NCBI GenBank assembly: GCA_029066845.1
Contig: JAIEFR010000022.1
Coordinates: 62,001-126,000, forward strand
DNA from: Clostridia bacterium
Lineage (GTDB): Bacteria > Bacillota > Clostridia > Christensenellales > Borkfalkiaceae
Length of the DNA: 64,000 nt
Reading direction: 5' to 3'
Shown: piece by piece, positions 18,976-27,089 of the stretch
Numbering within the stretch: position 1 is the stretch's first letter
Layout of the letters: every line of letters starts with the position of its first letter
The notes under the pieces: generated by a model
The model's input: the letters and a program-made list of their open reading frames with translations, nothing else
Told to the model about the DNA's origin: nothing
Database searches by the model: none
Position numbers and translations under genes: made by a program

Positions 18976-19467
18976 ATGGAAATTCACGGCAAAGTTTTTA
19001 AGTACGGCAACGACGTCGATACCGACGTTATAATACCCGCGCGCTATCTCAACGACAGCTCGGAAAGCGCGCTTGCCTCCCACTGTATGGAGGACATTGA
19101 CGCGGACTTCGTAAAGAAGGTCAAGAAGGGCGACGTCATCGTCGCGGGCGACAACTTCGGTTGCGGCTCGTCCAGAGAGCACGCTCCCCTCGCGATAAAG
19201 GCAAGCGGAATAAGCCTTGTAATCGCCAAGTCATTTGCAAGAATTTTTTACCGCAACGCAATAAATATCGGCTTGCCCATTCTGGAATGTCCCGAAGCGG
19301 TTGCGGCAATTAAGGCGGGCGACGGCGTTAAAGCCGACCTTTCGTCGGGTGTGATTTACAACCTGACCACGGGCGGAAAATTTTCGGCACAGCCCTTCCC
19401 CGATTTCATTCAGGAAATAATAAACGACGGCGGTTTGCTTGCAAATCTGGCGAAAAAGGGCAATTAA
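18976..19467 (+). CDS. leuD: 3-isopropylmalate dehydratase small subunit
   Basis: Swivelling domain partner of LeuC. The 163 residues contain the start signature [21 protein letters not shown] and the substrate-binding loop [12 protein letters not shown]; the short length matches the archaeal-type LeuD that pairs with a roughly 420-residue LeuC. AAGGAG precedes the ATG and the gene lies 12 bases after leuC. Confidence 0.96.
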   Translation: MEIHGKVFKYGNDVDTDVIIPARYLNDSSESALASHCMEDIDADFVKKVKKGDVIVAGDNFGCGSSREHAPLAIKASGISLVIAKSFARIFYRNAINIGLPILECPEAVAAIKAGDGVKADLSSGVIYNLTTGGKFSAQPFPDFIQEIINDGGLLANLAKKGN

Positions 19468-19507
19468 CCCCAATATATGCGGCAAATAACGGCACAAAAG
19501 GTTTAAT

Positions 19508-20584
19508 ATGAATTATAATATAGTAGTTCTGGACGGCGACGGAATAGGTCCCGAGATATGCGCGGGAGCAATAAAAGTTTTAAACGCCGTAGGCAAAAAA
19601 TTCGGTCACAGCTTCAACTTCGACCACCGTCTTATAGGCGGCTGCGCAATAGATAAGTGCGGCGTTCCACTGCCCGAAGATACGGTTGAAGCCTGCCTTG
19701 CAAGCGACAGCGTTCTGCTGGGCGCGGTGGGCGGCTATAAGTGGGACAACCTGCCCGTGGACGTGCGCCCAGAAAAGGGTTTGCTGGGCATAAGAAAGGC
19801 AATGAACCTGTATTCCAATATCCGCCCCGCAAAGCTGTGGAAGAGCCTTGCAAACGCCTCCCCCCTCAAGTACGAGCTTGTGAAGGACGGCGTTGAAATT
19901 ATTATCGTCAGGGAGCTGACCGGCGGCATATACTTCGGCGAGCGCGGCAAGGGCATCGATCCCGCAAACGGCGAATATGCGTGGGATACCGAAAAATATT
20001 CGGTTGCAGAGATAGAGCGCATAACGCGCATTGCGTGCGAGCTTGCAATGAAGCGCACCAAGAAAATCATATCCGTGGATAAAGCTAACGTTCTGGAAAG
20101 CAGCAGACTGTGGCGCAGAACGGTGCACGCCTACGCACAGAAGCACTACCCCGAAATAACTGTTGAAGATATGCTTGTGGACAACACGGCTATGCAGATT
20201 GTAAAGAATCCCGCACAGTTCGACGTCGTCGTAACCTCCAACATTTTCGGCGACATTTTATCCGACGAGGCGGCACAGGTGACAGGCTCTATCGGTATGC
20301 TTGCCTCCTCCTCTCTCGGCGACGGCACGCGCGGACTTTACGAGCCCATTCACGGCTCCGCGCCGGACATTGCCGGCAAAGACGTTGCCAACCCCATAGC
20401 CACCGTTCTGGCGGCGGCAATGATGCTGCGCGACAGCTTCGGTTTAACCGCGGAATGCAACGCCGTGGAGAGCGCCGTGCAGAAGGTGCTTGAAGAGGGC
20501 TGGCGCACCGCCGACATTATGCAGGACGGCGCCAAGAAGGTTAAGGGCAGCGAGATGGCACAGCTCATTGCGGAAAGGATATGA
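19508..20584 (+). CDS. leuB: 3-isopropylmalate dehydrogenase
   Basis: NAD-dependent oxidative decarboxylase giving 2-ketoisocaproate, the last dedicated leucine step before transamination. Family marks are [11 protein letters not shown] at the N-terminus, the substrate Arg region RPAKLW and [11 protein letters not shown], the catalytic [13 protein letters not shown], metal-binding Asp in [13 protein letters not shown], and the NAD-site motif [20 protein letters not shown], which together distinguish it from isocitrate dehydrogenase. 358 residues, normal. Its stop overlaps the yggS start by 4 bases. Confidence 0.97.
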   Translation: MNYNIVVLDGDGIGPEICAGAIKVLNAVGKKFGHSFNFDHRLIGGCAIDKCGVPLPEDTVEACLASDSVLLGAVGGYKWDNLPVDVRPEKGLLGIRKAMNLYSNIRPAKLWKSLANASPLKYELVKDGVEIIIVRELTGGIYFGERGKGIDPANGEYAWDTEKYSVAEIERITRIACELAMKRTKKIISVDKANVLESSRLWRRTVHAYAQKHYPEITVEDMLVDNTAMQIVKNPAQFDVVVTSNIFGDILSDEAAQVTGSIGMLASSSLGDGTRGLYEPIHGSAPDIAGKDVANPIATVLAAAMMLRDSFGLTAECNAVESAVQKVLEEGWRTADIMQDGAKKVKGSEMAQLIAERI

Positions 20585-21252
20585 TAGAGCAAAACGTTAA
20601 AAAGCTTTTTGACAGCCTGCCCAAGACCAACCCTTTCGGCGAAAAGGTGAATTTGGTTGCGGCGGTAAAATTGCAGTCCCCAGATGAAATTAACCGCGCA
20701 ATATCAGCAGGTATAACCGACATAGGCGACAACCACGTTCAGGAATTCAAGGACAAATACGACTTAATTTCGGGCAACCCCGTCCACCACTTTATAGGGC
20801 ATTTGCAGACCAACAAGGTCAAATATCTTCTGGGCAAGGTTGACCTGTATCACTCCCTCGACCGCTACGCCTTAGCGGATGAGCTTTCCAAACGCGGCGA
20901 GCGCGCGGGCGTTACCTCCGACGTACTCATTCAGATAAACATAGGAAATGAAGCGACCAAGTCAGGCTTTGCTTTGGAGCAAGCCGACGAGGCGTATGCG
21001 AGAATTAAAGCTATGCCGTCAATCAAAGTCAAGGGGCTTATGGCGATGCTGCCCGACACCGACGACGTAAACGAGCTTACGCGCCTTGCAAAGCTTATGC
21101 GCGAAAAATTCGAAAAGCTGAAGCAAGCCGACCCAGAAATACAATACCTTTCGATGGGTATGAGCGGCGACTGGAAGCTGTGCGTCGAGTGCGGAAGCAA
21201 TATGATACGTCTGGGCACCGCTATATTCGGGCGGCGTAATTATCAAAATTGA
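20581..21252 (+). CDS. YggS/PLPBP family PLP homeostasis protein
   Basis: Single-domain PLP-binding barrel protein (223 residues) of the YggS/ProSC/YlmE family, which buffers pyridoxal phosphate and influences amino-acid pools, including branched-chain ones in other bacteria. The PLP lysine is in [40 protein letters not shown] and the phosphate-binding [27 protein letters not shown] are family hallmarks. It overlaps leuB by ATGA, so it is translationally coupled as the last gene of the ilv-leu operon, which fits a role linked to this pathway. A strong terminator follows. Confidence 0.93.
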   Translation: MIEQNVKKLFDSLPKTNPFGEKVNLVAAVKLQSPDEINRAISAGITDIGDNHVQEFKDKYDLISGNPVHHFIGHLQTNKVKYLLGKVDLYHSLDRYALADELSKRGERAGVTSDVLIQINIGNEATKSGFALEQADEAYARIKAMPSIKVKGLMAMLPDTDDVNELTRLAKLMREKFEKLKQADPEIQYLSMGMSGDWKLCVECGSNMIRLGTAIFGRRNYQN

Positions 21253-21282
21253 ATATTCATATAATTGATTTATAATATAAAG

Positions 21283-21314
21283 TGTGCTACAATCTTGTAT
21301 GTGGCACATTTTTT
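21283..21314 (+). terminator. ilv-leu operon terminator
   Basis: A 9-bp stem (TGTGCTACA with TGTGGCACA, one G-T pair) with an 8-base loop, followed by six T residues. It lies 30 bases after the yggS stop. Confidence 0.85.
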
Positions 21315-21344
21315 AATTGCCGCTTACATAGGAGAAGAGTAAAA

Positions 21345-22880
21345 ATGGTAATTGCAATAACGGGCACCACGGGCAATATGGGCAGCTACTTTTTGTGGCA
21401 GCTGAATATGTCGCCCGCCGCCGCGGATAAGATAAAAATACTTTGCCGAAGCAAGAAAAAGGCAAAAAAAATATTAAAGCATAACGAGGCAATCTCACAC
21501 AAAATAGAGGTTGTTTACGGCGGTATCGAGGACGAGAAGGCCTGCCGCAAACTTATAGAAGGCTGCGATATGGTGTTCAACGTCTGTGCGGTAATTCCGC
21601 CCAAGTCGGACAGCAACCCCAAAGCCGCAATCGCGTGCAACGTCAACGGCGTGAAAGCGCTGCTGGCGGCAATCGAGAGCGTAAAAGAAAACCAACCCGT
21701 TCTTATACACATATCCTCCGTGGCGGTCTACGGCAACCGCTGCGGCGAGCATAAGTACGGCAGAGTGGGCGAGCCGCTCGTGTCCGGTCCCTTCGAGCTG
21801 TACAGCGCAACCAAAATACTCGGCGAGTACGCCGTGCTTCAATCGAACGTAAAGTGCTGGGCAGTGCTCAGACAGACGGCAATGCTGCACTACAACATTT
21901 TCAAGGACAACGTTCACGACGGACTTATGTTCCACACTCCCGTCGGCGCGCCCCTCGAATGGGCGACGGTCAGGGACAGCGGCAGACTTCTACTCAATAT
22001 CGTAAAATCTTACGCGGACAAGACCCTTCCACAAAAATTCTGGAAGAAAGTATATAACATAGGCGGCGGCAAAGACTGCCGCACATACGGCTACGGCACT
22101 TACGACGAGGGCTTTAAAATTATAGGCGGCAACTTCAAGCACTTTTTCAAGCCCTGGTACAACGCCACGCGCAACTTCCACGGTATGTGGTATTACGACA
22201 GCGACGAGCTGGACAACTACTTCCACTTTCGCGGTCAGAGCTGCACGGACTTCTGGCAGGAAATGAAGCGCAGAAACAAAATTTACACGATGGGCAAGTT
22301 CGTGCCCCGTCCTTTGATTTCCGCCTTCCTTTTCAAGCGACTTTTAAGAGATGAAAATTCCCCCTCGCACTGGGTCAAAAAGGGCGACGAGGCGAGAGCA
22401 ATCGCCTACTTCGGCGGTTCGGACGCGTTCAAGGCGCGCAAAGCTCTGACGTGGAAGGACGTTGAGCTGCCCACCGAGATACCCGACCCCGTGCCGATGA
22501 CGAGCGCGCAAAATATCGAGGCGTACGGCTACGATATTGACAAGCCAGACGAGCAGATTACGGCGGACGACCTTGTTGCTGTTGCAAAGGCGCACGGCGG
22601 CAAGTGCCTTACCGCCGACAGCTTCGACGGCGATATGTACAAGAAAATGGACTGGGAAACGGTTGACGGCGAAAAGTTTACCGCCGATACTTACACCGTT
22701 CTTCGCGCAGGTCACTGGATTAATCCCCTCTACACCCAATGGAAATGGGATTTCGACAGACTTTCCAAGACGGACAGAATATTTGCGCGCATATGGTACG
22801 ACAGCCACGGTAAGGACGAGGACTACGTTTACTATTTCGACGACAAATTCAAGGCGCGCGCCGATAAGCTGAACAAATAA
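21345..22880 (+). CDS. NAD-dependent epimerase-like SDR with extra C-terminal domain
   Basis: Extended short-chain dehydrogenase of 511 residues. The Rossmann motif ITGTTGNMGSYFL opens the protein, and the catalytic YSATK lies near residue 155, as in sugar-nucleotide epimerases and 3-beta-HSD-like enzymes. From about residue 350 a further 160 residues (with WKDVELPTEIPDPVPMTSAQ and GHWINPLYTQWKWDFDRLSK) do not belong to the SDR core and I do not recognise them. The start follows GGAGAAGAG; the longer upstream frame overlaps the terminator. Its stop overlaps the next ATG (TAATG), coupling it to a flavodoxin/ferredoxin protein. Substrate unknown. Confidence 0.75.
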   Translation: MVIAITGTTGNMGSYFLWQLNMSPAAADKIKILCRSKKKAKKILKHNEAISHKIEVVYGGIEDEKACRKLIEGCDMVFNVCAVIPPKSDSNPKAAIACNVNGVKALLAAIESVKENQPVLIHISSVAVYGNRCGEHKYGRVGEPLVSGPFELYSATKILGEYAVLQSNVKCWAVLRQTAMLHYNIFKDNVHDGLMFHTPVGAPLEWATVRDSGRLLLNIVKSYADKTLPQKFWKKVYNIGGGKDCRTYGYGTYDEGFKIIGGNFKHFFKPWYNATRNFHGMWYYDSDELDNYFHFRGQSCTDFWQEMKRRNKIYTMGKFVPRPLISAFLFKRLLRDENSPSHWVKKGDEARAIAYFGGSDAFKARKALTWKDVELPTEIPDPVPMTSAQNIEAYGYDIDKPDEQITADDLVAVAKAHGGKCLTADSFDGDMYKKMDWETVDGEKFTADTYTVLRAGHWINPLYTQWKWDFDRLSKTDRIFARIWYDSHGKDEDYVYYFDDKFKARADKLNK

Positions 22881-23773
22881 TGAAAATAGCAATATTCTAT
22901 TTTTCTGGCACGGGCAACACCGAAAAGGTTGCCAAAGCCTACAAGCAATATTTCGAAGAGCAGGGCAACGGGTGCGAGCTGTTCCCCCTGCCGCATAAAG
23001 AGCAGGTCGATTTATCGCAATACGACCTGGTCGGCTTCGGCTACCCCATTCATTCGTTCAACGCGCCTCAGATAATGTTGAAGTTTGCCAAGTCGCTGCC
23101 CAAACCAAAGAAGGGCGACAAGCGCGTAACAAGAGCGTTCATTTTAAAGAGTTCGGGCGAGCCCGTAAAGATGAGCAGGGTATCCTCCCTCAAACTCAAA
23201 AAGATTTTAAAGCGGCGCGGCGTGTACGTTGCAAACGAATACCAGTACGTTATGCCCTACAATATGATTTTCCGCCACACCGACCACACGGCGTACAGAA
23301 TGTGGGAAACGGCGAAAAAGCTTATTCCTCTGGACTGCGCGGATATTCTAAACGGCGTTGAGCGGCACGAAAAGAAGATGCCCTTCGGCGGCTTTCTGGC
23401 GTGGATATTGCGCTGCGAACACTGGGGCGCGCACGTTATCGGAGTCGGCTACCGTGCCACCAAGGACTGCGTTGGGTGCGGGATATGCGCCAGGAACTGC
23501 CCCGCGGGCAACATAAAAATGAAGAACGGCAAGCCCAAATTCGGCGGCAACTGCTATATCTGCGCGCGGTGCTCCTTCCACTGTCCCAAGAACAGCATTA
23601 AAATAGGACTTCTGAACGGCTGGCGTGTGAACGGCGCATACACCTTCGATGACGGCGACCCGAACGAAAAGAACGGGCACGAAAATTACTGTAAAAAGGC
23701 TTACGCAAGATATTTCAGGGAAGCCGAGGAACGGATAAATTCCGCGGCAAAAACTGCTGAAAACCAAGAATAA
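22880..23773 (+). CDS. EFR1-family flavodoxin-ferredoxin protein
   Basis: Predicted electron-transfer protein (297 residues). The N-terminus IFYFSGTGNTEKVAKAY is a flavodoxin FMN phosphate loop and the domain covers about 1-165. The C-terminal half has two [4Fe-4S] motifs, CVGCGICARNCPAG and CYICARCSFHCPK (about 197-240), so it is a two-cluster ferredoxin fused to flavodoxin, the EFR1 arrangement common in gut Clostridia. Translational coupling to the SDR suggests it supplies electrons in the same process; the physiological partner is otherwise unknown. Confidence 0.85.
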   Translation: MKIAIFYFSGTGNTEKVAKAYKQYFEEQGNGCELFPLPHKEQVDLSQYDLVGFGYPIHSFNAPQIMLKFAKSLPKPKKGDKRVTRAFILKSSGEPVKMSRVSSLKLKKILKRRGVYVANEYQYVMPYNMIFRHTDHTAYRMWETAKKLIPLDCADILNGVERHEKKMPFGGFLAWILRCEHWGAHVIGVGYRATKDCVGCGICARNCPAGNIKMKNGKPKFGGNCYICARCSFHCPKNSIKIGLLNGWRVNGAYTFDDGDPNEKNGHENYCKKAYARYFREAEERINSAAKTAENQE

Positions 23774-23799
23774 ATTCAACTACGATAAGGAGGGTTTGT

Positions 23800-24276
23800 A
23801 TGACAAACTCGGACGGATTACAGACCGCACGGGACAACTTTTCAAAGCTGTGCGCCGTGCTTGACGACAACAACTTAAGATACGAAAAGAACGACGAGGA
23901 GCTTTCGGTTCACTGCCTTGCAAAGGGCAAGGAGCTGCCCGTTGAAATAATAATTAAATTCAACCCCCAGCTGGAAATAGTTTCGCTTCTCTCTCCCCTT
24001 CCCTTCACCGTAAAGGAGGAGAGCCGCAAGGCGGCGGCAGTCGCCGTTGCACGCGTCAACTTCGGTATGGTGGACGGAAATTTCGACTTCAACTATACAA
24101 CGGGCGCAATCGTATTCAGACTGACGGCTAGCTTTGCAAACAGCATACTCGGCAAGGACGCGTTCGAATACATTCTGTTCACCTCGCTGCAGACGGTGGA
24201 AGAATACAACGGCAAGCTTTTAACCGTGTGCGAAAAGAATATGTCTGTGGACCAGATATATAACTTTATTAACTGA
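23800..24276 (+). CDS. YbjN-domain protein, copy 1
   Basis: A 158-residue cytosolic protein with the YbjN (bacterial sensory transduction regulator-like) fold: alternating helix-strand pattern with RYEKNDEELSVHCL, LPFTVKEESRKAAAVAVARVN and DGNFDFNYTTGAIVFRLTASF. GGAGGG precedes the ATG. The next gene encodes a paralogue of identical length, sharing the central DGNFDF..G..VFR motif. YbjN proteins are thought to be chaperone- or regulator-like; the specific role here is unknown. Confidence 0.75.
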   Translation: MTNSDGLQTARDNFSKLCAVLDDNNLRYEKNDEELSVHCLAKGKELPVEIIIKFNPQLEIVSLLSPLPFTVKEESRKAAAVAVARVNFGMVDGNFDFNYTTGAIVFRLTASFANSILGKDAFEYILFTSLQTVEEYNGKLLTVCEKNMSVDQIYNFIN

Positions 24277-24291
24277 CGGAGGGATTGAGAT

Positions 24292-24768
24292 ATGGCTTAC
24301 GAATTAAAGACGGCGCTTGCCAAACAGACCTACCGTACTCTTTTGAGCGCGATTGAAGCAAACGACTGGGTTTGCAGTCACAACGACGCGCAGCTGGCAT
24401 TGAACTTCGGCGTGCACGGCGACGACCTCGATATGGAGTTTTACGTGCTCGTTGACGAAGAAAGACAGATTGTACGCTTAATCTCCCGCCTGCCCTTCAA
24501 ATTCCCCGGCAACAAAATCGTCGAAGGCGCGGTAGCCACTGGCGTTGCCAACTACGCACTGGTGGACGGCAACTTCGATTTCGACATTGCGCGCGGCGAC
24601 GTCGTATTCAGAATGACGACCAGCTTTTTATCCAGCGTCGTTTCCAAGGACGCGTTTATCAACCTTGTCAACTACGCGGCGTGGGCTGTTGACAAATTCA
24701 ACGACAAGCTGTTTATGGTGAGCAACGGAATGATGAGCGTTGACGATTTTATTAAATTCTGTCAGTAA
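24292..24768 (+). CDS. YbjN-domain protein, copy 2
   Basis: Paralogue of the preceding gene, also 158 residues, separated by 15 bases. Shared features are LPFKFPGNKIVEGAVATGVANYALVDGNFDFDIARGDVVFRMTTSF and the C-terminal MMSVDDFIKF (MSVDQIYNF in copy 1). The tandem arrangement and equal lengths point to a local duplication that has since diverged considerably. GGAGG precedes the ATG. Function unknown. Confidence 0.75.
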   Translation: MAYELKTALAKQTYRTLLSAIEANDWVCSHNDAQLALNFGVHGDDLDMEFYVLVDEERQIVRLISRLPFKFPGNKIVEGAVATGVANYALVDGNFDFDIARGDVVFRMTTSFLSSVVSKDAFINLVNYAAWAVDKFNDKLFMVSNGMMSVDDFIKFCQ

Positions 24769-24783
24769 ATTTTAAAACTTTAT

Positions 24784-24818
24784 AAGGCGGCGGAAACACG
24801 CGTTTCCGCCGCCTTTTT
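24784..24818 (+). terminator. Terminator after the YbjN pair
   Basis: A 14-bp perfect GC-rich stem (AAGGCGGCGGAAAC) with ACGC loop, followed by TTT and G. It sits between the plus-strand YbjN genes and the convergent ABC operon. Confidence 0.9.
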
Positions 24819-24859
24819 GCAATTAACCCCTTAATATGTGCCGTTTAACGCGGTTTTTA

Positions 24860-25660
24860 TCACTTTTTGTCGCTTTTCATATTGTGTCTGAAAGCAACTA
24901 CCGCCAAAACCGCGCCTGCCGCCAGGAACACCGCAATGGGAATAAAACCCAGTGCTGCAACGCTGTCAAACGCGTAGACTGTGGGCGGCTCCGCACCCGT
25001 AGGCGTGTGCACTGCGCCGGTAATCACCCTGCCGATATACACCGACGGATAGAAGGGCAACACCCTGCAAAAGGTTTCGAATCCGCCCATAGTATCCAGC
25101 GGCATCCACGCTCCGCCTAGTATGCCCGCTGCGGAGATAATCACCGAGGTTATGCCGGGCGCCGCCTTATCATTGAGCGCGCTACCTATCAATACGCCGA
25201 GTGATATGCATATTAAAAGCATAGGCAGCATTTCAAGCATAAGCAGCAGCGCCGCACCGAATGAAAAATACGTGCCGCCGACTATGAGCGAAATTATCCA
25301 GCCGAACGCAATGCAGACAATCTCCTGCCCCACGCCGATTACCAGACAGGGCACGGTGTAACCCAGCACGAAATCGACGGTGCGCATAGGCGACGTGTAC
25401 AGACGGACGAGAAAAGCCGTAGTCCTGTCCTTGGATGTCAACAGCGCGACCGACAGCATAACGAACGTGAACGAGAACATTATAATCCCGGGTATAAGCG
25501 ACGGCGCGTCGAACACGGGCGTATGTCCCTGCGTAAACTTGTTTATGACCTGGAACAGCACAATCATCACGACGGGAAAGCCGAGGCAAAAAATATATTG
25601 CAACGGGTCGCGTAAAATTTCAAGAATATTCCTCTTTATAAAGGCGCGCGCAGTCCTCAT
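24860..25660 (-). CDS. ABC-2 type exporter permease
   Basis: Integral membrane subunit (266 residues) of an ABC exporter. Six hydrophobic segments with the ABC-2 signature GAWMPLDTMGGFETFCRVLPFYPSVYIGR before the last membrane helix. The start overlaps the ATPase stop by ATGA, so permease and ATPase are made together. The TetR neighbour suggests a drug or lipid-type efflux system induced by its substrate; the substrate cannot be told from sequence. Confidence 0.9.
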   Translation of the reverse strand: MRTARAFIKRNILEILRDPLQYIFCLGFPVVMIVLFQVINKFTQGHTPVFDAPSLIPGIIMFSFTFVMLSVALLTSKDRTTAFLVRLYTSPMRTVDFVLGYTVPCLVIGVGQEIVCIAFGWIISLIVGGTYFSFGAALLLMLEMLPMLLICISLGVLIGSALNDKAAPGITSVIISAAGILGGAWMPLDTMGGFETFCRVLPFYPSVYIGRVITGAVHTPTGAEPPTVYAFDSVAALGFIPIAVFLAAGAVLAVVAFRHNMKSDKK

Positions 25661-26388
25661 AATTTTGCCCCCTTTACGATACTCACGAAAGCGTCCTCGA
25701 AGCTTTTCTGTCCGCTTGAAGTTTTCAACTCCTCCACCGTACCAACCGCCGCAACCCTGCCCTTATTGAGCACGGCAACGCGGTCGCACAATGCCTCAAT
25801 TTCTTCGAGATAGTGCGAGGTGAGCACCACCGTGATTTTGCCTTTCAGTGCGCTTATGACCTCCCACAGCTCCCTGCGCGCAAGCACGTCCAGCCCAAGC
25901 GTAGGCTCGTCCAGAAAGAGCAGCTTGGGGTTTGACACGAGCGCGGCGGCAATCGACAGCCGCCTCTGCCAGCCGCCCGAAAGCGTGCCCGCACGCCTTG
26001 CCAGCACTTCGTCCAGCGAGAACGCGGATATTACGCGCTCAACGGCGTTTTGCCTTTGGTTCTTGTCGCCGTAATACACCTCGGCAAAGAACTGTAGATT
26101 TTCCTTAACGGTGAGCTTGGGCGCAACCGACGTTTCCTGCGGAGATACGCCGATTATCTTTTTAATCGAGGACATATCCGTCCTTACGCTGTTCCCGAAA
26201 ACAAATGCCTCGCCCTCCGACGGCGCCGTCAGTCCGCACAGAATTTTTATAAGCGTAGTCTTGCCCGCGCCGTTCACGCCGAGTAGCCCGTAAAGCTCTC
26301 CCTCGTTCACCTGCAAATTGCAGTCGTCCAGCGCGGTTATTGCCCCGTATTTCTTTGTCAGCTTCCGAATATCCACTGCCGGCATCAT
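25657..26388 (-). CDS. ABC exporter ATP-binding protein
   Basis: Nucleotide-binding subunit (243 residues) of the ABC-2 exporter. Walker A GVNGAGKTT (about 36-44), Q-loop VSPQETS, signature LSGGWQRRLSIA, Walker B LLFLDEPTLGLD, and H-loop HYLEE are all intact. The LSGGWQ form of the signature and the DEPTLGLD box fit the drug/antibiotic resistance (DrrA-like) exporters. It overlaps tetR upstream by ATGA and the permease downstream in the same way. Confidence 0.94.
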   Translation of the reverse strand: MMPAVDIRKLTKKYGAITALDDCNLQVNEGELYGLLGVNGAGKTTLIKILCGLTAPSEGEAFVFGNSVRTDMSSIKKIIGVSPQETSVAPKLTVKENLQFFAEVYYGDKNQRQNAVERVISAFSLDEVLARRAGTLSGGWQRRLSIAAALVSNPKLLFLDEPTLGLDVLARRELWEVISALKGKITVVLTSHYLEEIEALCDRVAVLNKGRVAAVGTVEELKTSSGQKSFEDAFVSIVKGAKL

Positions 26389-26954
26389 TTATTCCCCCTT
26401 TGCGCAAAGCGCGTCTTTAAGCCCATAAACATATCGGTAAGCAACGTCTGCACGGTATCCTCGTCGAACTCCGCATACGACGTTGCCGCCATTGCCGCAA
26501 TGCCGTGCACAAATATCCAGCTTTCGAAGTGGAACATCTTCGCACTCTCCTTGTCAAGCCCCGTGGACTGCATTACGGCGTCTAAAACGTTCTCGTAATC
26601 GCCGCCGTCCGCGCCTGCCGCCTCCTTGCTGCGGTTGCGCATAAACAGGTAGGAAAACAGCTCCTTCTCCTCACGCGCAAACCTGATATATCCCATACCG
26701 AAAGCCTTGAACGGGGGATATGTGCCACTCTGCACCTCTCTTTCCAGATAACCCTGATATATCCGCGTAATGTTTTCGACCACGGCGGACTTTACTTCTT
26801 CCATTCCTCCGAACGAAAGATATATGGGTCTTGTCGAGCAACCCAGCTCCTTTGCAAGCGTGCGCGCATTGAGCGCAGACATACCGCTGCTTCTCACCAG
26901 CTCTGTCGCGGCGTCTATAATTTTTTGCTTCGGTATTTGCTTAATCGCTGCCAT
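26385..26954 (-). CDS. TetR-family regulator of the ABC exporter
   Basis: 189-residue transcription factor. The N-terminal helix-turn-helix (about 10-57, IIDAATELVRSSGMSALNARTLAKELGCSTRPIYLSFGGMEE) is the classic TetR DNA-binding domain; the rest is an all-helical ligand-binding and dimer domain. It is the first gene of the operon and the only apparent promoter carries a perfect palindrome directly on the start site, so autorepression and control of the exporter are likely. The ligand is unknown. Confidence 0.92.
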   Translation of the reverse strand: MAAIKQIPKQKIIDAATELVRSSGMSALNARTLAKELGCSTRPIYLSFGGMEEVKSAVVENITRIYQGYLEREVQSGTYPPFKAFGMGYIRFAREEKELFSYLFMRNRSKEAAGADGGDYENVLDAVMQSTGLDKESAKMFHFESWIFVHGIAAMAATSYAEFDEDTVQTLLTDMFMGLKTRFAQRGNK

Positions 26955-26974
26955 TTACAATTTTGCCCTTCCAT

Positions 26975-26992
26975 TGGTAACACTTGTTACCA
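26975..26992. promoter_or_regulatory. TetR operator palindrome
   Basis: Perfect 18-bp inverted repeat TGGTAACA-CT-TGTTACCA adjoining the -10 box and covering the expected transcription start of tetR. Position and symmetry make it the probable TetR-family binding site. Confidence 0.8.
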
Positions 26993-27020
26993 TTATAATA
27001 AGAACAACTCACCTTGTCAA
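26992..27020 (-). promoter_or_regulatory. tetR-ABC operon promoter
   Basis: Perfect consensus TTGACA, 17-bp spacer, TATAAT on the minus strand, touching the operator palindrome. A very strong promoter held by a repressor is the likely arrangement. Confidence 0.88.
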
Positions 27021-27029
27021 GAGTTTGAG

Positions 27030-27078
27030 CAGAAAAACAAAAAACCGCCCGCGCGTTTGCAACGCGCGGGCGGTTTTT
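27030..27078 (-). terminator. Terminator of the P-type ATPase gene
   Basis: On the minus strand a stem of at least 16 bp (AAAAACCGCCCGCGCGT and its complement) with a tiny loop is followed by TTTTTTGTTTTTC. It lies 12 bases after the ATPase stop. Confidence 0.9.
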
Positions 27079-27089
27079 ATAAATTATAT

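Noticed and set aside
21265..21293. TTGATT-17-TACAAT promoter before the SDR gene
   Set aside because: The -10 box lies within the stem of the ilv-leu terminator, so the match is probably incidental. The SDR promoter remains unknown.
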